Of a stretch of 11,058 nt of DNA, positions 1-6,292 are shown piece after piece. Source of the DNA: Chloroflexota bacterium. GTDB taxonomy: Bacteria > Chloroflexota > Anaerolineae > Promineifilales > Promineifilaceae. Position 1 is the stretch's first letter; the number at the start of each line of letters is the position of its first letter. Location of the stretch: positions 1 through 11,058 of the forward strand of contig JAAEOP010000652.1 of the NCBI GenBank assembly GCA_024223125.1, read 5' to 3'. The notes under the pieces are model-generated. The model had not been told where the DNA came from. It worked only from the letters and a program-made list of their open reading frames with translations, and did not search any database. The translations under genes were made by a program, and so were the position numbers.

Positions 1-360
1 GCCGGTGCGGAAATAAATCAAGCCAATGCTTCCCTCAATCTGACCCTCATCTGGCAAACAGAAGCGGTGTTCCCGGCCAACTATTCAGTTTTCCTGCATC
101 TGTTGGGAGAGGATGGGGAAATTGTGGCCCAACAAGACAGCATCCCCTTACAAGGCATCCGTCCGACCACAAGCTGGCGTCCCGGCGAGGTATTGTCGGA
201 CGAGCAAACACTTCCCCTGTCACCCGATTTGCCCCCAGGCGATTACACGTTGTGGCTAGGATTGTATGACCCGGCTACCGGCCAACGGCTGCCTGTTTTT
301 GTGGATGGGGTTACGGGGGAGGACGGCCGTTTGTTGCTAGACACCTTCGATCTTCCCTAA
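1..360 (+). CDS. C-terminal fragment, probable membrane glycosyltransferase accessory domain
   Basis: The reading frame is open from the first base of the window and ends at TAA 358-360, so only the last 119 residues are visible. The piece is soluble, with no membrane segment. It has a beta-sandwich-like pattern: an opening strand LTLIWQ, then YSVFLHLL, a Trp-Arg-Pro-Gly-Glu turn, LPPGDYTLWLGLYDPATGQ and a final LPVF strand. From memory, this pattern follows the multi-pass catalytic part of many Chloroflexota ArnT/PMT-like (GT39/GT83) glycosyltransferases. The catalytic part would lie left of the window, so the enzyme call is an inference. The gene converges with the TorD-like gene ending at 473. 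The 112 bases between them show no convincing terminator hairpin. Confidence 0.6.
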   Translation, partial: AGAEINQANASLNLTLIWQTEAVFPANYSVFLHLLGEDGEIVAQQDSIPLQGIRPTTSWRPGEVLSDEQTLPLSPDLPPGDYTLWLGLYDPATGQRLPVFVDGVTGEDGRLLLDTFDLP

Positions 361-472
361 CGGGTATTGGCTTCTGAATGGTACCAATCACTCAATAATG
401 GCCGGCAGAGTGTCCTTTTCCCAGGCTACCATGTCTCGGTCATATTTTGCAGATTGGTATACCCTTCGCCGT

Positions 473-1477
473 TCATCTGGCCGCCTTCAACTGGGTTTGC
501 ATGTGGGTCAATAGGCGGAGGGTTTGTTGGGTTCTGGCCGACCACACGGCCGTAAATGGTTCCAACAGCGGCATCTCAACGATAGTGGCATGGTACGCTT
601 TTTGCCAATCTGTTATGGTCGTTTCCAACCCATTCAGCAAAGCGGGAAAAAGATCATACTGTACGGCCGTGTGCATTAAATTACTTAACATCTGCTGACG
701 ATCCCCAAACCCACGCGGTAAATTTAGCTGGCGGGCTAGTCGTCCCACATTATCCCGGCTTACAAAAATGCCACTGTAGGCGGGCATCATAAAATAAGCC
801 GCAATCTCTTTAAGTCCTGTTTTATCATCGGCCAAAAAATCGGGTGGAGTTGGTAATGTCCACGCTTCAGGAACTCGTTCAATTTCAGACAAAAGGTCTT
901 GGTAATGATCATAGATGAGCGCTAGGGTCAGGTGGGCAACGGCCGTATAAAAAGCATCCTTTTGTGCCTGTACCGCCAACACAAAGGGGGAGAGCCAACG
1001 CAATAAATGGTGTTGTAGGAATTTTATTTGTTGGCGACGGTGGGAGACGACTGTGCCTCCATCTCCCTTTGCTAAAGCGTCTGTTTCCGCCAAACACAAA
1101 AAAGATAGAGCGGCTAACTCTTGTCTAATATGATCGGGGTTGTGGGCGGCCGTTTCCACCTGAAACCCAAACGCATGATAGCTGTACGCCACCGACTCTG
1201 TAATCCGGCCGCCTAACAAGCCGCTATCATCCAAAAAGATGGTTTCAAACGGAAACAGATTGAAGTCAAACAATTGGTAATGGACGGCCGCTGCCTCATC
1301 AAAATTAAACCGTTCTGGCAAATACCCGGCTAAGTCGGATACTGCCTGAACCAACGGCAAAGTTTCTTTCGTGAGACCTTGCGAAAGAAGTTGGCTTAAC
1401 AGTTTATAGCTACGACGTCGAGCCAGTGCGGCTTGCTTGGGAGCCAAACCATCCGAAATGATTGGGGAGCGTTTCAT
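473..1477 (-). CDS. TorD/DmsD-family molybdoenzyme maturation chaperone
   Basis: The protein has 334 residues and is predicted all-helical and cytoplasmic, with no signal peptide or membrane segment. Its N-terminal half carries a chaperone-like pattern: RRRSYKLLSQLLSQG, then YHQLF-type residues, then FNLFPFETIFLDDSGLLGG around residues 73-91. This resembles the TorD/DmsD/NarJ group, which binds apo-molybdoenzyme catalytic subunits and assists cofactor loading. It is longer than classic TorD (about 200 residues), as is common in redox operons outside the proteobacteria. It is the last gene of the operon, and its likely client is the molybdopterin subunit encoded at 6113-3093. The ATG at 1477 has no clear Shine-Dalgarno sequence. 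It lies two bases after the stop of a possible small ORF (TAAGAATG), which would allow coupled translation. The next gene converges on it. Confidence 0.8.
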   Translation of the reverse strand: MKRSPIISDGLAPKQAALARRRSYKLLSQLLSQGLTKETLPLVQAVSDLAGYLPERFNFDEAAAVHYQLFDFNLFPFETIFLDDSGLLGGRITESVAYSYHAFGFQVETAAHNPDHIRQELAALSFLCLAETDALAKGDGGTVVSHRRQQIKFLQHHLLRWLSPFVLAVQAQKDAFYTAVAHLTLALIYDHYQDLLSEIERVPEAWTLPTPPDFLADDKTGLKEIAAYFMMPAYSGIFVSRDNVGRLARQLNLPRGFGDRQQMLSNLMHTAVQYDLFPALLNGLETTITDWQKAYHATIVEMPLLEPFTAVWSARTQQTLRLLTHMQTQLKAAR

Positions 1478-1479
1478 TC

Positions 1480-1641
1480 TTAAAATAACAGGTTGACCAA
1501 AGCCAAAATTGTCAGGGTTGACAACCCGGCGGCAAGGATTAATATAATTTGTTTCAATTGCTGCACAATGGTATTCAAGTTGTTATCGAGTATTGGAATA
1601 GAGAGGTTCCATCTTTTTAAAAAGGTGGAACCTCTACACAT
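1480..1641 (-). CDS. possible small membrane protein (start uncertain)
   Basis: An open frame in the gap between the rhodanese stop and the TorD-like gene ends in a strongly hydrophobic stretch of about 22 residues (IILILAAGLSTLTILALVNL), preceded by a polar segment NNLNTIVQQLKQ. This would suit a tail-anchored one-pass membrane peptide. The ATG at 1641 gives 53 residues, but its first third is encoded by a palindrome (1602-1635). A TTG at 1578 (32 residues) or GTG at 1566 (28 residues) may therefore be the real start. None has a good Shine-Dalgarno sequence. Support comes from the clean membrane-helix composition and the TAAGAATG junction to the next gene. I do not recognise a family, and the frame could be fortuitous. 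Confidence 0.33.
   Translation of the reverse strand: MCRGSTFLKRWNLSIPILDNNLNTIVQQLKQIILILAAGLSTLTILALVNLLF
1602..1635. repeat. 34-bp near-perfect palindrome between operon genes
   Basis: The arms AGAGGTTCCA (1602-1611) and TGGAACCTCT (1626-1635) are perfect complements. The inner CTTTTT/AAAAAG bases also pair, so the stem runs almost to the centre with a single T/G wobble position. It lies just after the stop of the rhodanese gene. It could be a processing or attenuation hairpin within the operon, or a copy of a small dispersed palindromic element. There is no T-run after it on the transcribed strand, so a classical intrinsic terminator is unlikely. Confidence 0.6.
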
Positions 1642-1642
1642 A

Positions 1643-3070
1643 TTAAATGTTACAAACTTGACCGTCGCCATCCAGCATTTTGAAGCTGGCATCTTTCCAC
1701 GCTTCCATGCCGCCAGTGACGTTATAGAGATGTTTGTAACCTTCTCGCGCCAGGATGGACACGGCCGTACTCGACCGCTTACCCGTACCGCAAACCACAG
1801 CTACACTCTCATCCTGCGCCAAATTCAACCTGTCAATTTGGGCGGGGATGTCCAGCTGCGGTACTAAACTCGTGTAAGGCATCAAATGAGCATTCTCGAT
1901 ATGCCCCTCATCCCATTCATCCGCTCCACGCACATCCAACACTTGCAATCCATTCACAGAAAGACGATGACGCATTGTATGGACATCCATTTGGGGCACA
2001 GTAGACATCGCTTTGCCAGCATTCATCCACGCTTCCATGCTCCCTTCAAGAAAACCAACCACAAACGAATCCAGAGCAATAAAAGCCATCCTGAAAATCG
2101 CTTCTTGGGCTTCTTCGTCTTCATCTGTAACTAGAATAATGGCTGAATTATCGGGCACAACCCAGCCGACCCGTTGTTCAAACTCGCCGCTGGACAACTG
2201 CACATTGTAGGCGCCCGGAATGTGCCCGGAACCAAACAGGGCCGAGGCACGTGTATCTACCACAGCCACTCCTTGCTCCATCAGATCACTTGCTTTTTCA
2301 ACAGTGAGCGGCGCTGCCTGAGGAGTTTGCATGGTTAACGGCCGCTTTCCCTGATTCGTAGCCACAATATTCAAAATATTGGCCGGCTTAACCGGCTGTT
2401 CTTCTTGCATATAGGCTGTAAATTTGTCCTTGTCTTTGAACTTAAGTGAATCGTTATACCGTCTTTCATACCCAACCGTAGTGACAACCTTGCCACTGGT
2501 AACGCGGCCTCAGGTAGATCCGGCTAGATGGCCGGGATACACCTCAACATGGTCGGGTAAACCTAAAAAGCGGGGGATAGACGTTTCAAAAATAACGGGC
2601 GCACCTTCGTCGCCAGCCTGAGCCAGATCGGGACGAGCCACATCACCAACTAAGACGAAATCGGCCGTCAGGATACACCACGGCTCTTCACCACGCGGAA
2701 AATCATAAATCAGCAAGTTAATTTGCTCCGGGCGATGGCCGGGCACATGCACAATTTCCAGGCCCACACCACCCATACGAATCATATCGCCATGTTTTAC
2801 ACGGGTGGCTTCATAACTGATCTCTGCTAATTCTGGCAAGACCATTTCGCCATCCGTGGCTTCTGCTAAACGACGCACACCCGATACATGATCAGCATGG
2901 CTATGTGAATCAATGATATAGCGAATTTTCGAGCCTTTATTTTTTGCCATGTCAATATAGGGTTGTACATCCCACAAAGGGTCAAACACGGCACATTCAC
3001 CCGTGCGCTGACAGCCGATCATGTAGGCAGCACACCCTGTTTCTTCTCTGATAATTGTTTCAAACCACAT
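1643..3070 (-). CDS. persulfide dioxygenase-rhodanese fusion, candidate selenoprotein with in-frame TGA
   Basis: I read one 475-residue protein through an in-frame TGA (codon 187, bases 2512-2510). Residues 1-220 form a metallo-beta-lactamase fold of the ETHE1 persulfide dioxygenase type, with HSHADH, the distal His of VPGHRPEQ, the Asp of TADFVLVGD and the His of YPGHLAGST. The conserved Cys normally follows GST, and here the codon is TGA. Beyond it the same frame continues with GRVTSGK, TVGYERRYN and KPANILNIVATNQG, which is typical of the family. A first rhodanese domain (about 254-355) lacks a catalytic Cys. The second (about 360-460) has it at residue 427 in CGTGKRSS. This is the CstB-like order of dioxygenase, pseudo-rhodanese and active rhodanese. 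The expected chemistry is persulfide plus O2 to sulfite, with sulfane transfer. Start ATG 3070 follows GGAGGT with ideal spacing. If TGA is a true stop, the products are 186 residues (3070-2510) and an orphan rhodanese frame from ATG 2410 that has no ribosome site. Confidence 0.75.
2480..2512 (-). promoter_or_regulatory. candidate bacterial SECIS element after in-frame UGA
   Basis: On the mRNA strand the UGA (2512-2510) is followed after 12 nt by a stem AGUGGCA (2497-2491), loop AGGU and UGUCACU (2486-2480). All seven pairs form, one of them a G-U wobble. A further ACC/GGU pairing is possible below a two-base bulge. The loop G residues lie 21-22 nt after the UGA, close to the spacing I count in E. 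coli fdhF (about 19-20). A G within the first two loop bases and a 16-37 nt distance match the published bacterial SECIS pattern as I remember it. Function also requires SelA/B/C/D elsewhere in the genome. Confidence 0.6.
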
Positions 3071-3074
3071 TGTT

Positions 3075-3080
3075 ACCTCC
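3075..3080 (-). promoter_or_regulatory. strong Shine-Dalgarno site of the dioxygenase gene
   Basis: On the minus strand GGAGGT ends four bases before ATG 3070, inside the 22-base gap after the molybdoenzyme stop. It fixes the start of the dioxygenase-rhodanese gene. By contrast, the internal ATG at 2410 has no comparable site. Confidence 0.8.
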
Positions 3081-3092
3081 GGTTTTCAATGT

Positions 3093-6000
3093 TCACCGAT
3101 TACGGCCGAAGGGATTATCCGGCAGTTTATATGCTTCTTTATTTGGTTTGAGGGGACGTTTGAGCCAATACGGCCGTCTGGTGCCATCCGGGCTGTAATC
3201 AACGGCACTGCGTGTCAGGGCTGTCCATTCGTGGTAAACGGCCATAGATTTTTCCGTGTCTACCCACACATCCCCATACTTTTCATCGGCGGCCGCTTTA
3301 CGTACATTGATTGCTTTTTGCAGCCAGCAGTGCGCCCCGCTAACCGGGTCTGGATGCACGGCATGGGTCAGGTTTTGGTGAACGCCCACATCTTGCCACC
3401 AGACGCGGCTGGTATCGGGGTCAAATGTTTTCCAGGGACCGCCCCCTTTGAGAATATTTAGTTTATGTTCGGAGCCGTTTTCTTCTAAGTTGGCAACGGC
3501 CGTCATCCCCGGATTACCCCCCATATTTTCCTGCAAACGCCAGCGGCCTAAATGATGGCTCATAGCAATGACGCCCGGTTTAATACCTTCCGTCACCCAC
3601 ACCTTATCAATGAAATATCCTATTTCCGTTTCCACGCGAATTAGATCACTCGTTTTTACGTCCAATCGTTTGGCGTCGGAAGGGTGCATCCAAACCGGGT
3701 TTTTGTGGCTGATTTCGTACAACCATTTAGCATTGGCGCTGCGGGTGTGAATGAGGGTGGGCAAACGGAAATTGGGCAGCAGCAGCATACCGCCATTGTC
3801 AAAATCAATATTGTCAGGATGAACATGGCTCTTGAGTGTCCACGGAATCGTATATTCCCGTTCCGTCCATCCCCAATCATGCAAAGTGGGGCTGAAAAAT
3901 TCAAACTTACGACTAGGCGTATTGACACCCACCTTAACCTCATCATCCACCATCACCCCCACCACTTTGCCATTTTCTAAAACACGCTGCTGTTCATCCA
4001 CTTGCAACTTGCTATCCCTCGACTCTGATCGGGACATGCTTGCAACTTGCAACTCCTTTTCATAAGGCACATAATTTTCCTTAACTACCTCAAACGCCCC
4101 GTACTGCCGCATATATTCTAAGGGGGTTAAGTTTTCTTTAGCGGCCGCTTCTGGCAAACCAGGCACCCCATTCTCAAACTGCCAACGATAATATTCATCA
4201 ACAGTGATGATTTCTCCTTCCCGATACGGGCTTTCAAACCATTGGCGGATGCCCAAACGGCCGTCCACGTCCATCCGCGCCGATAGTTCAATCCACCACT
4301 CATTTTCCTCCCACACCTCACCAGGATTGGCTTCATAAGTGAAGCGCACCGGCTTGCCAGCTCTTTCTAAAGCCACACGGCGTACTGGCTGCCGGAAAGA
4401 AATCCATTTTCCGGCATGGGTTTCCAGGCTGACAAGATCATGCCGTTCGCCAGCATGTCCCATCGGCAGCACATAATCGGCAAACCAGGCCGACTCATTC
4501 CAGGTGGGCGTTAGAGCCACATGGCATTTCATCTGCTCTTCGTTGAGCAATGATTTGAGCCACATAAAGCCATCAGGATTGATCCACATCGGGTTGTAGA
4601 CGCGACTAAAATAGACATCAATTTCGCCCCGTCCTTCTTCCAAAAAATGGGGCAGGAGGAAGCTCATTTCGTAAAACGCAAACGGCCATTCGTGGGGGAT
4701 GTGCAGATCGTTCCAGGTGTCTCCGGCGGGCGGGTTTTTGAATACGGTCGGTTTGAATTTATTCCAACTATTGGCCGATGTACCCCCCGGCGTACCCACG
4801 CTGCCGGTCAGAATATTTAAGAAGAAGAGGGTACGCGCCACTTGCCAGCCACCCAAATTTCCGATGCTGGCGCTGCGCCAGGTGTGGGTTGCCAGTTTGC
4901 CGTCACAGTTGGCTATGTAATCGGCCGTTTTCCGAATCCGTTCAATAGGTACTTGCGCTTCTGCGGCCGCGCGTTCAAAGGTAAATTCAGAATAGATATC
5001 TTTGAGAACACGGTCAAATAAGTCAAATGAGATTTCGGTTTTCGGATTTCGGATTTCGGAAAGTAGATCAGAATCCGCAATCCGTAATCGCAAATCCGCA
5101 ATCGCTTGCAGTGTCGCTTCCCAATTGACCCATCGGCGCACAAACTCTTTATCGTATTTGTCGTTTTGGATGAGGTAATTGGCAATGGCCAGCAAGACAA
5201 ATTGTTCACTGCCGGGCCAGGTAGGCAGCCACACATCGCTCTTGGAAGCGGTGTTACTCAGACGGGGATCGAAGGTGATGATTTTGGCTCCTTTCATCTT
5301 GCCTTCGATGATGCGTTGGGCGTGGGGGTTGAAGTAGTGGCCTGTTTCTAAATGGCTGGAAATGAGCAAAATAACGCGGGCGTGGCTGTGGTCGGGGCTG
5401 GGACGGTCAAAGGCGCCCCACATATAGTAACCCATACGCGCCCCAGCAGAGCAGATGTTAGTGTGACTGTTGTGCCCATCCACGCCCCAACCTTGAATGA
5501 CGCGGTTGGTGTAACCATCTTCTCCAGGACGGCCGACATGGTACATAATGCCATCTTTGCGCTTCATCCGGCTGGCCCGCATCTTGGCCCCGATTTCAGT
5601 CAGGGCTTCTTCCCAGGTAATCCGTTTCCATTTGCCCTCGCCCCGTTTGCCCACTCGTTTCAAGGGGTAAAGGATGCGTTCGGGGTCGTAGATTTGGTTG
5701 TGGGTGGCGGGACCTTTGGCGCAATTACGGCCGCGACTGCCAGGATGCAGCGGATTGCCTTCAAATTTTTTAATTTCAAAGGTTTCTTTGTCTACGTAAG
5801 CCAACAGTCCGCAGCCGCTTTCACAGTTGAAGCAGGTGGTGGGGACGAGAGTGTAGTTGCGGGCTACTTTTTTAGGCCACGCTTTACCGTCCCATTCTGT
5901 CCAGTCGTCCCATAATTCGGGCGGGGGGTATTGGCTAAGACGGCCGTCTGCCTGCCGCACTTCAATCATTTTTACATTTTGGGGGTTGGCTACTTTGAAC

Positions 6001-6113
6001 TGGGGCAACCCTTCACCGGCTACATTACTCATGCCGGGTGTTGTTGTAGATTCGTTACTGTTGACTTGAAGCATCGTTGTCAAAAAGTTCAAAATATTGC
6101 TTTTTTCACTCAT
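3093..6113 (-). CDS. DMSO-reductase-family molybdopterin oxidoreductase, SoeA/PsrA-like catalytic subunit
   Basis: The protein has 1006 residues. A [4Fe-4S] motif is formed by C94, C97, C101 and C131. A bis-MGD-binding core follows, with the likely Mo ligand C221 in HTNICSAGARMGY. The C-terminal cofactor domain carries RLPTLIHTRSANAKW and SHHLGRWR. The N-terminus has no twin-arginine motif or signal peptide, so the enzyme is probably cytoplasmic. This fits the sulfite dehydrogenase SoeA better than exported polysulfide or thiosulfate reductases (PsrA/PhsA), which carry Tat signals. Its partners are the ferredoxin/NrfD fusion upstream and the TorD-like chaperone downstream. Placement beside a persulfide dioxygenase (a sulfite producer) and a TusA-like carrier supports sulfite oxidation to sulfate, but substrate and direction are inferred. 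Start ATG 6113 is preceded by AAGAGAAC. Two stretches (about residues 337-361 and 687-705) look like repeats inserted in frame. Confidence 0.85.
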   Translation of the reverse strand: MSEKSNILNFLTTMLQVNSNESTTTPGMSNVAGEGLPQFKVANPQNVKMIEVRQADGRLSQYPPPELWDDWTEWDGKAWPKKVARNYTLVPTTCFNCESGCGLLAYVDKETFEIKKFEGNPLHPGSRGRNCAKGPATHNQIYDPERILYPLKRVGKRGEGKWKRITWEEALTEIGAKMRASRMKRKDGIMYHVGRPGEDGYTNRVIQGWGVDGHNSHTNICSAGARMGYYMWGAFDRPSPDHSHARVILLISSHLETGHYFNPHAQRIIEGKMKGAKIITFDPRLSNTASKSDVWLPTWPGSEQFVLLAIANYLIQNDKYDKEFVRRWVNWEATLQAIADLRLRIADSDLLSEIRNPKTEISFDLFDRVLKDIYSEFTFERAAAEAQVPIERIRKTADYIANCDGKLATHTWRSASIGNLGGWQVARTLFFLNILTGSVGTPGGTSANSWNKFKPTVFKNPPAGDTWNDLHIPHEWPFAFYEMSFLLPHFLEEGRGEIDVYFSRVYNPMWINPDGFMWLKSLLNEEQMKCHVALTPTWNESAWFADYVLPMGHAGERHDLVSLETHAGKWISFRQPVRRVALERAGKPVRFTYEANPGEVWEENEWWIELSARMDVDGRLGIRQWFESPYREGEIITVDEYYRWQFENGVPGLPEAAAKENLTPLEYMRQYGAFEVVKENYVPYEKELQVASMSRSESRDSKLQVDEQQRVLENGKVVGVMVDDEVKVGVNTPSRKFEFFSPTLHDWGWTEREYTIPWTLKSHVHPDNIDFDNGGMLLLPNFRLPTLIHTRSANAKWLYEISHKNPVWMHPSDAKRLDVKTSDLIRVETEIGYFIDKVWVTEGIKPGVIAMSHHLGRWRLQENMGGNPGMTAVANLEENGSEHKLNILKGGGPWKTFDPDTSRVWWQDVGVHQNLTHAVHPDPVSGAHCWLQKAINVRKAAADEKYGDVWVDTEKSMAVYHEWTALTRSAVDYSPDGTRRPYWLKRPLKPNKEAYKLPDNPFGRNR
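4001..4054. repeat. short direct-repeat segment inside the molybdoenzyme gene
   Basis: CTTGCAACTTGC occurs at 4001-4012 and again at 4039-4050, followed by AACT, which makes a CAACTTG heptamer series. The protein reads ELQVASMSRSESRDSKLQV here, a low-complexity Ser/Arg-rich stretch between better-conserved blocks (YEKE before it, VGVMVDDEVKVG after it). The segment keeps the reading frame. It looks like a heptamer-repeat insertion in a surface loop. Confidence 0.5.
5031..5104. repeat. dispersed-type palindromic repeat inserted in frame
   Basis: On the plus strand, tandem TTTCGGA units (about 5032-5061) face TCCGCAAT-type units (about 5073-5104), giving an imperfect inverted repeat. Read on the minus strand it yields residues of the type LRLRIADSD and SEIRNPKTEIS. 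From memory, LRIAD/SEIRNPK peptides are produced by a common dispersed repeat in several bacterial phyla. It sits between VNWEATLQAIAD and FDLFDRVLKDIYSEFT of the molybdoenzyme, in what appears to be a variable loop, and the frame is preserved. Confidence 0.6.
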
Positions 6114-6163
6114 ATCGTTCTCTTCATTTTATTTAAGCCAATCACACAAAATAATGACACATT

Positions 6164-6291
6164 TATCATTCCGAATCCCCAGAGGGGCCTGCTATCTCAA
6201 CAAGCTCGATGCAGGCTCTGAGTAAAGTCGAAGGGGTGAGGAATCTTGTCTTGATAAGCGTAAAGATTTCTCGCTCCACTCGAAATGACAT
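6164..6291. mobile_element. MITE-like intergenic repeat, about 128 bp
   Basis: The left end TTATCATTCCGAA and the reverse complement of the right end (ATGTCATTTCGAG) form an imperfect terminal inverted repeat. Inside are paired GAATCTTG/AGATTTC motifs and a CCTGC...GCAGG hairpin around AACAAGCTCGAT. The family of GTCATTCCGAGCGnAGCGAGGAATCT elements is common between genes in many bacteria, and I recognise it by pattern only. It fills most of the gap between the two redox genes and ends two bases past the stop of the ferredoxin/NrfD gene. It carries no coding capacity. Confidence 0.6.
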
Positions 6292-6292
6292 G

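Noticed and set aside
1643..2410. Separate 255-residue rhodanese gene starting at ATG 2410
   Set aside because: No ribosome site is present, and coding sequence typical of the family continues upstream in the same frame to the TGA. It is treated as the second half of one gene.
1643..3070. Alternative genetic code with TGA as Trp or Gly
   Set aside because: TGA serves as a normal stop for the TorD-like gene, the molybdoenzyme and the second toxin, and TGG is used freely for Trp.
5352..5915. Plus-strand 187-residue open frame
   Set aside because: It lies opposite the conserved iron-sulfur and cofactor-binding part of the molybdoenzyme gene and shows no independent features.
3093..6113. Selenocysteine formate dehydrogenase
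   Set aside because: The frame contains no internal TGA, the Mo ligand position reads Cys (NICSAG), and the partners and neighbours fit sulfur metabolism better.
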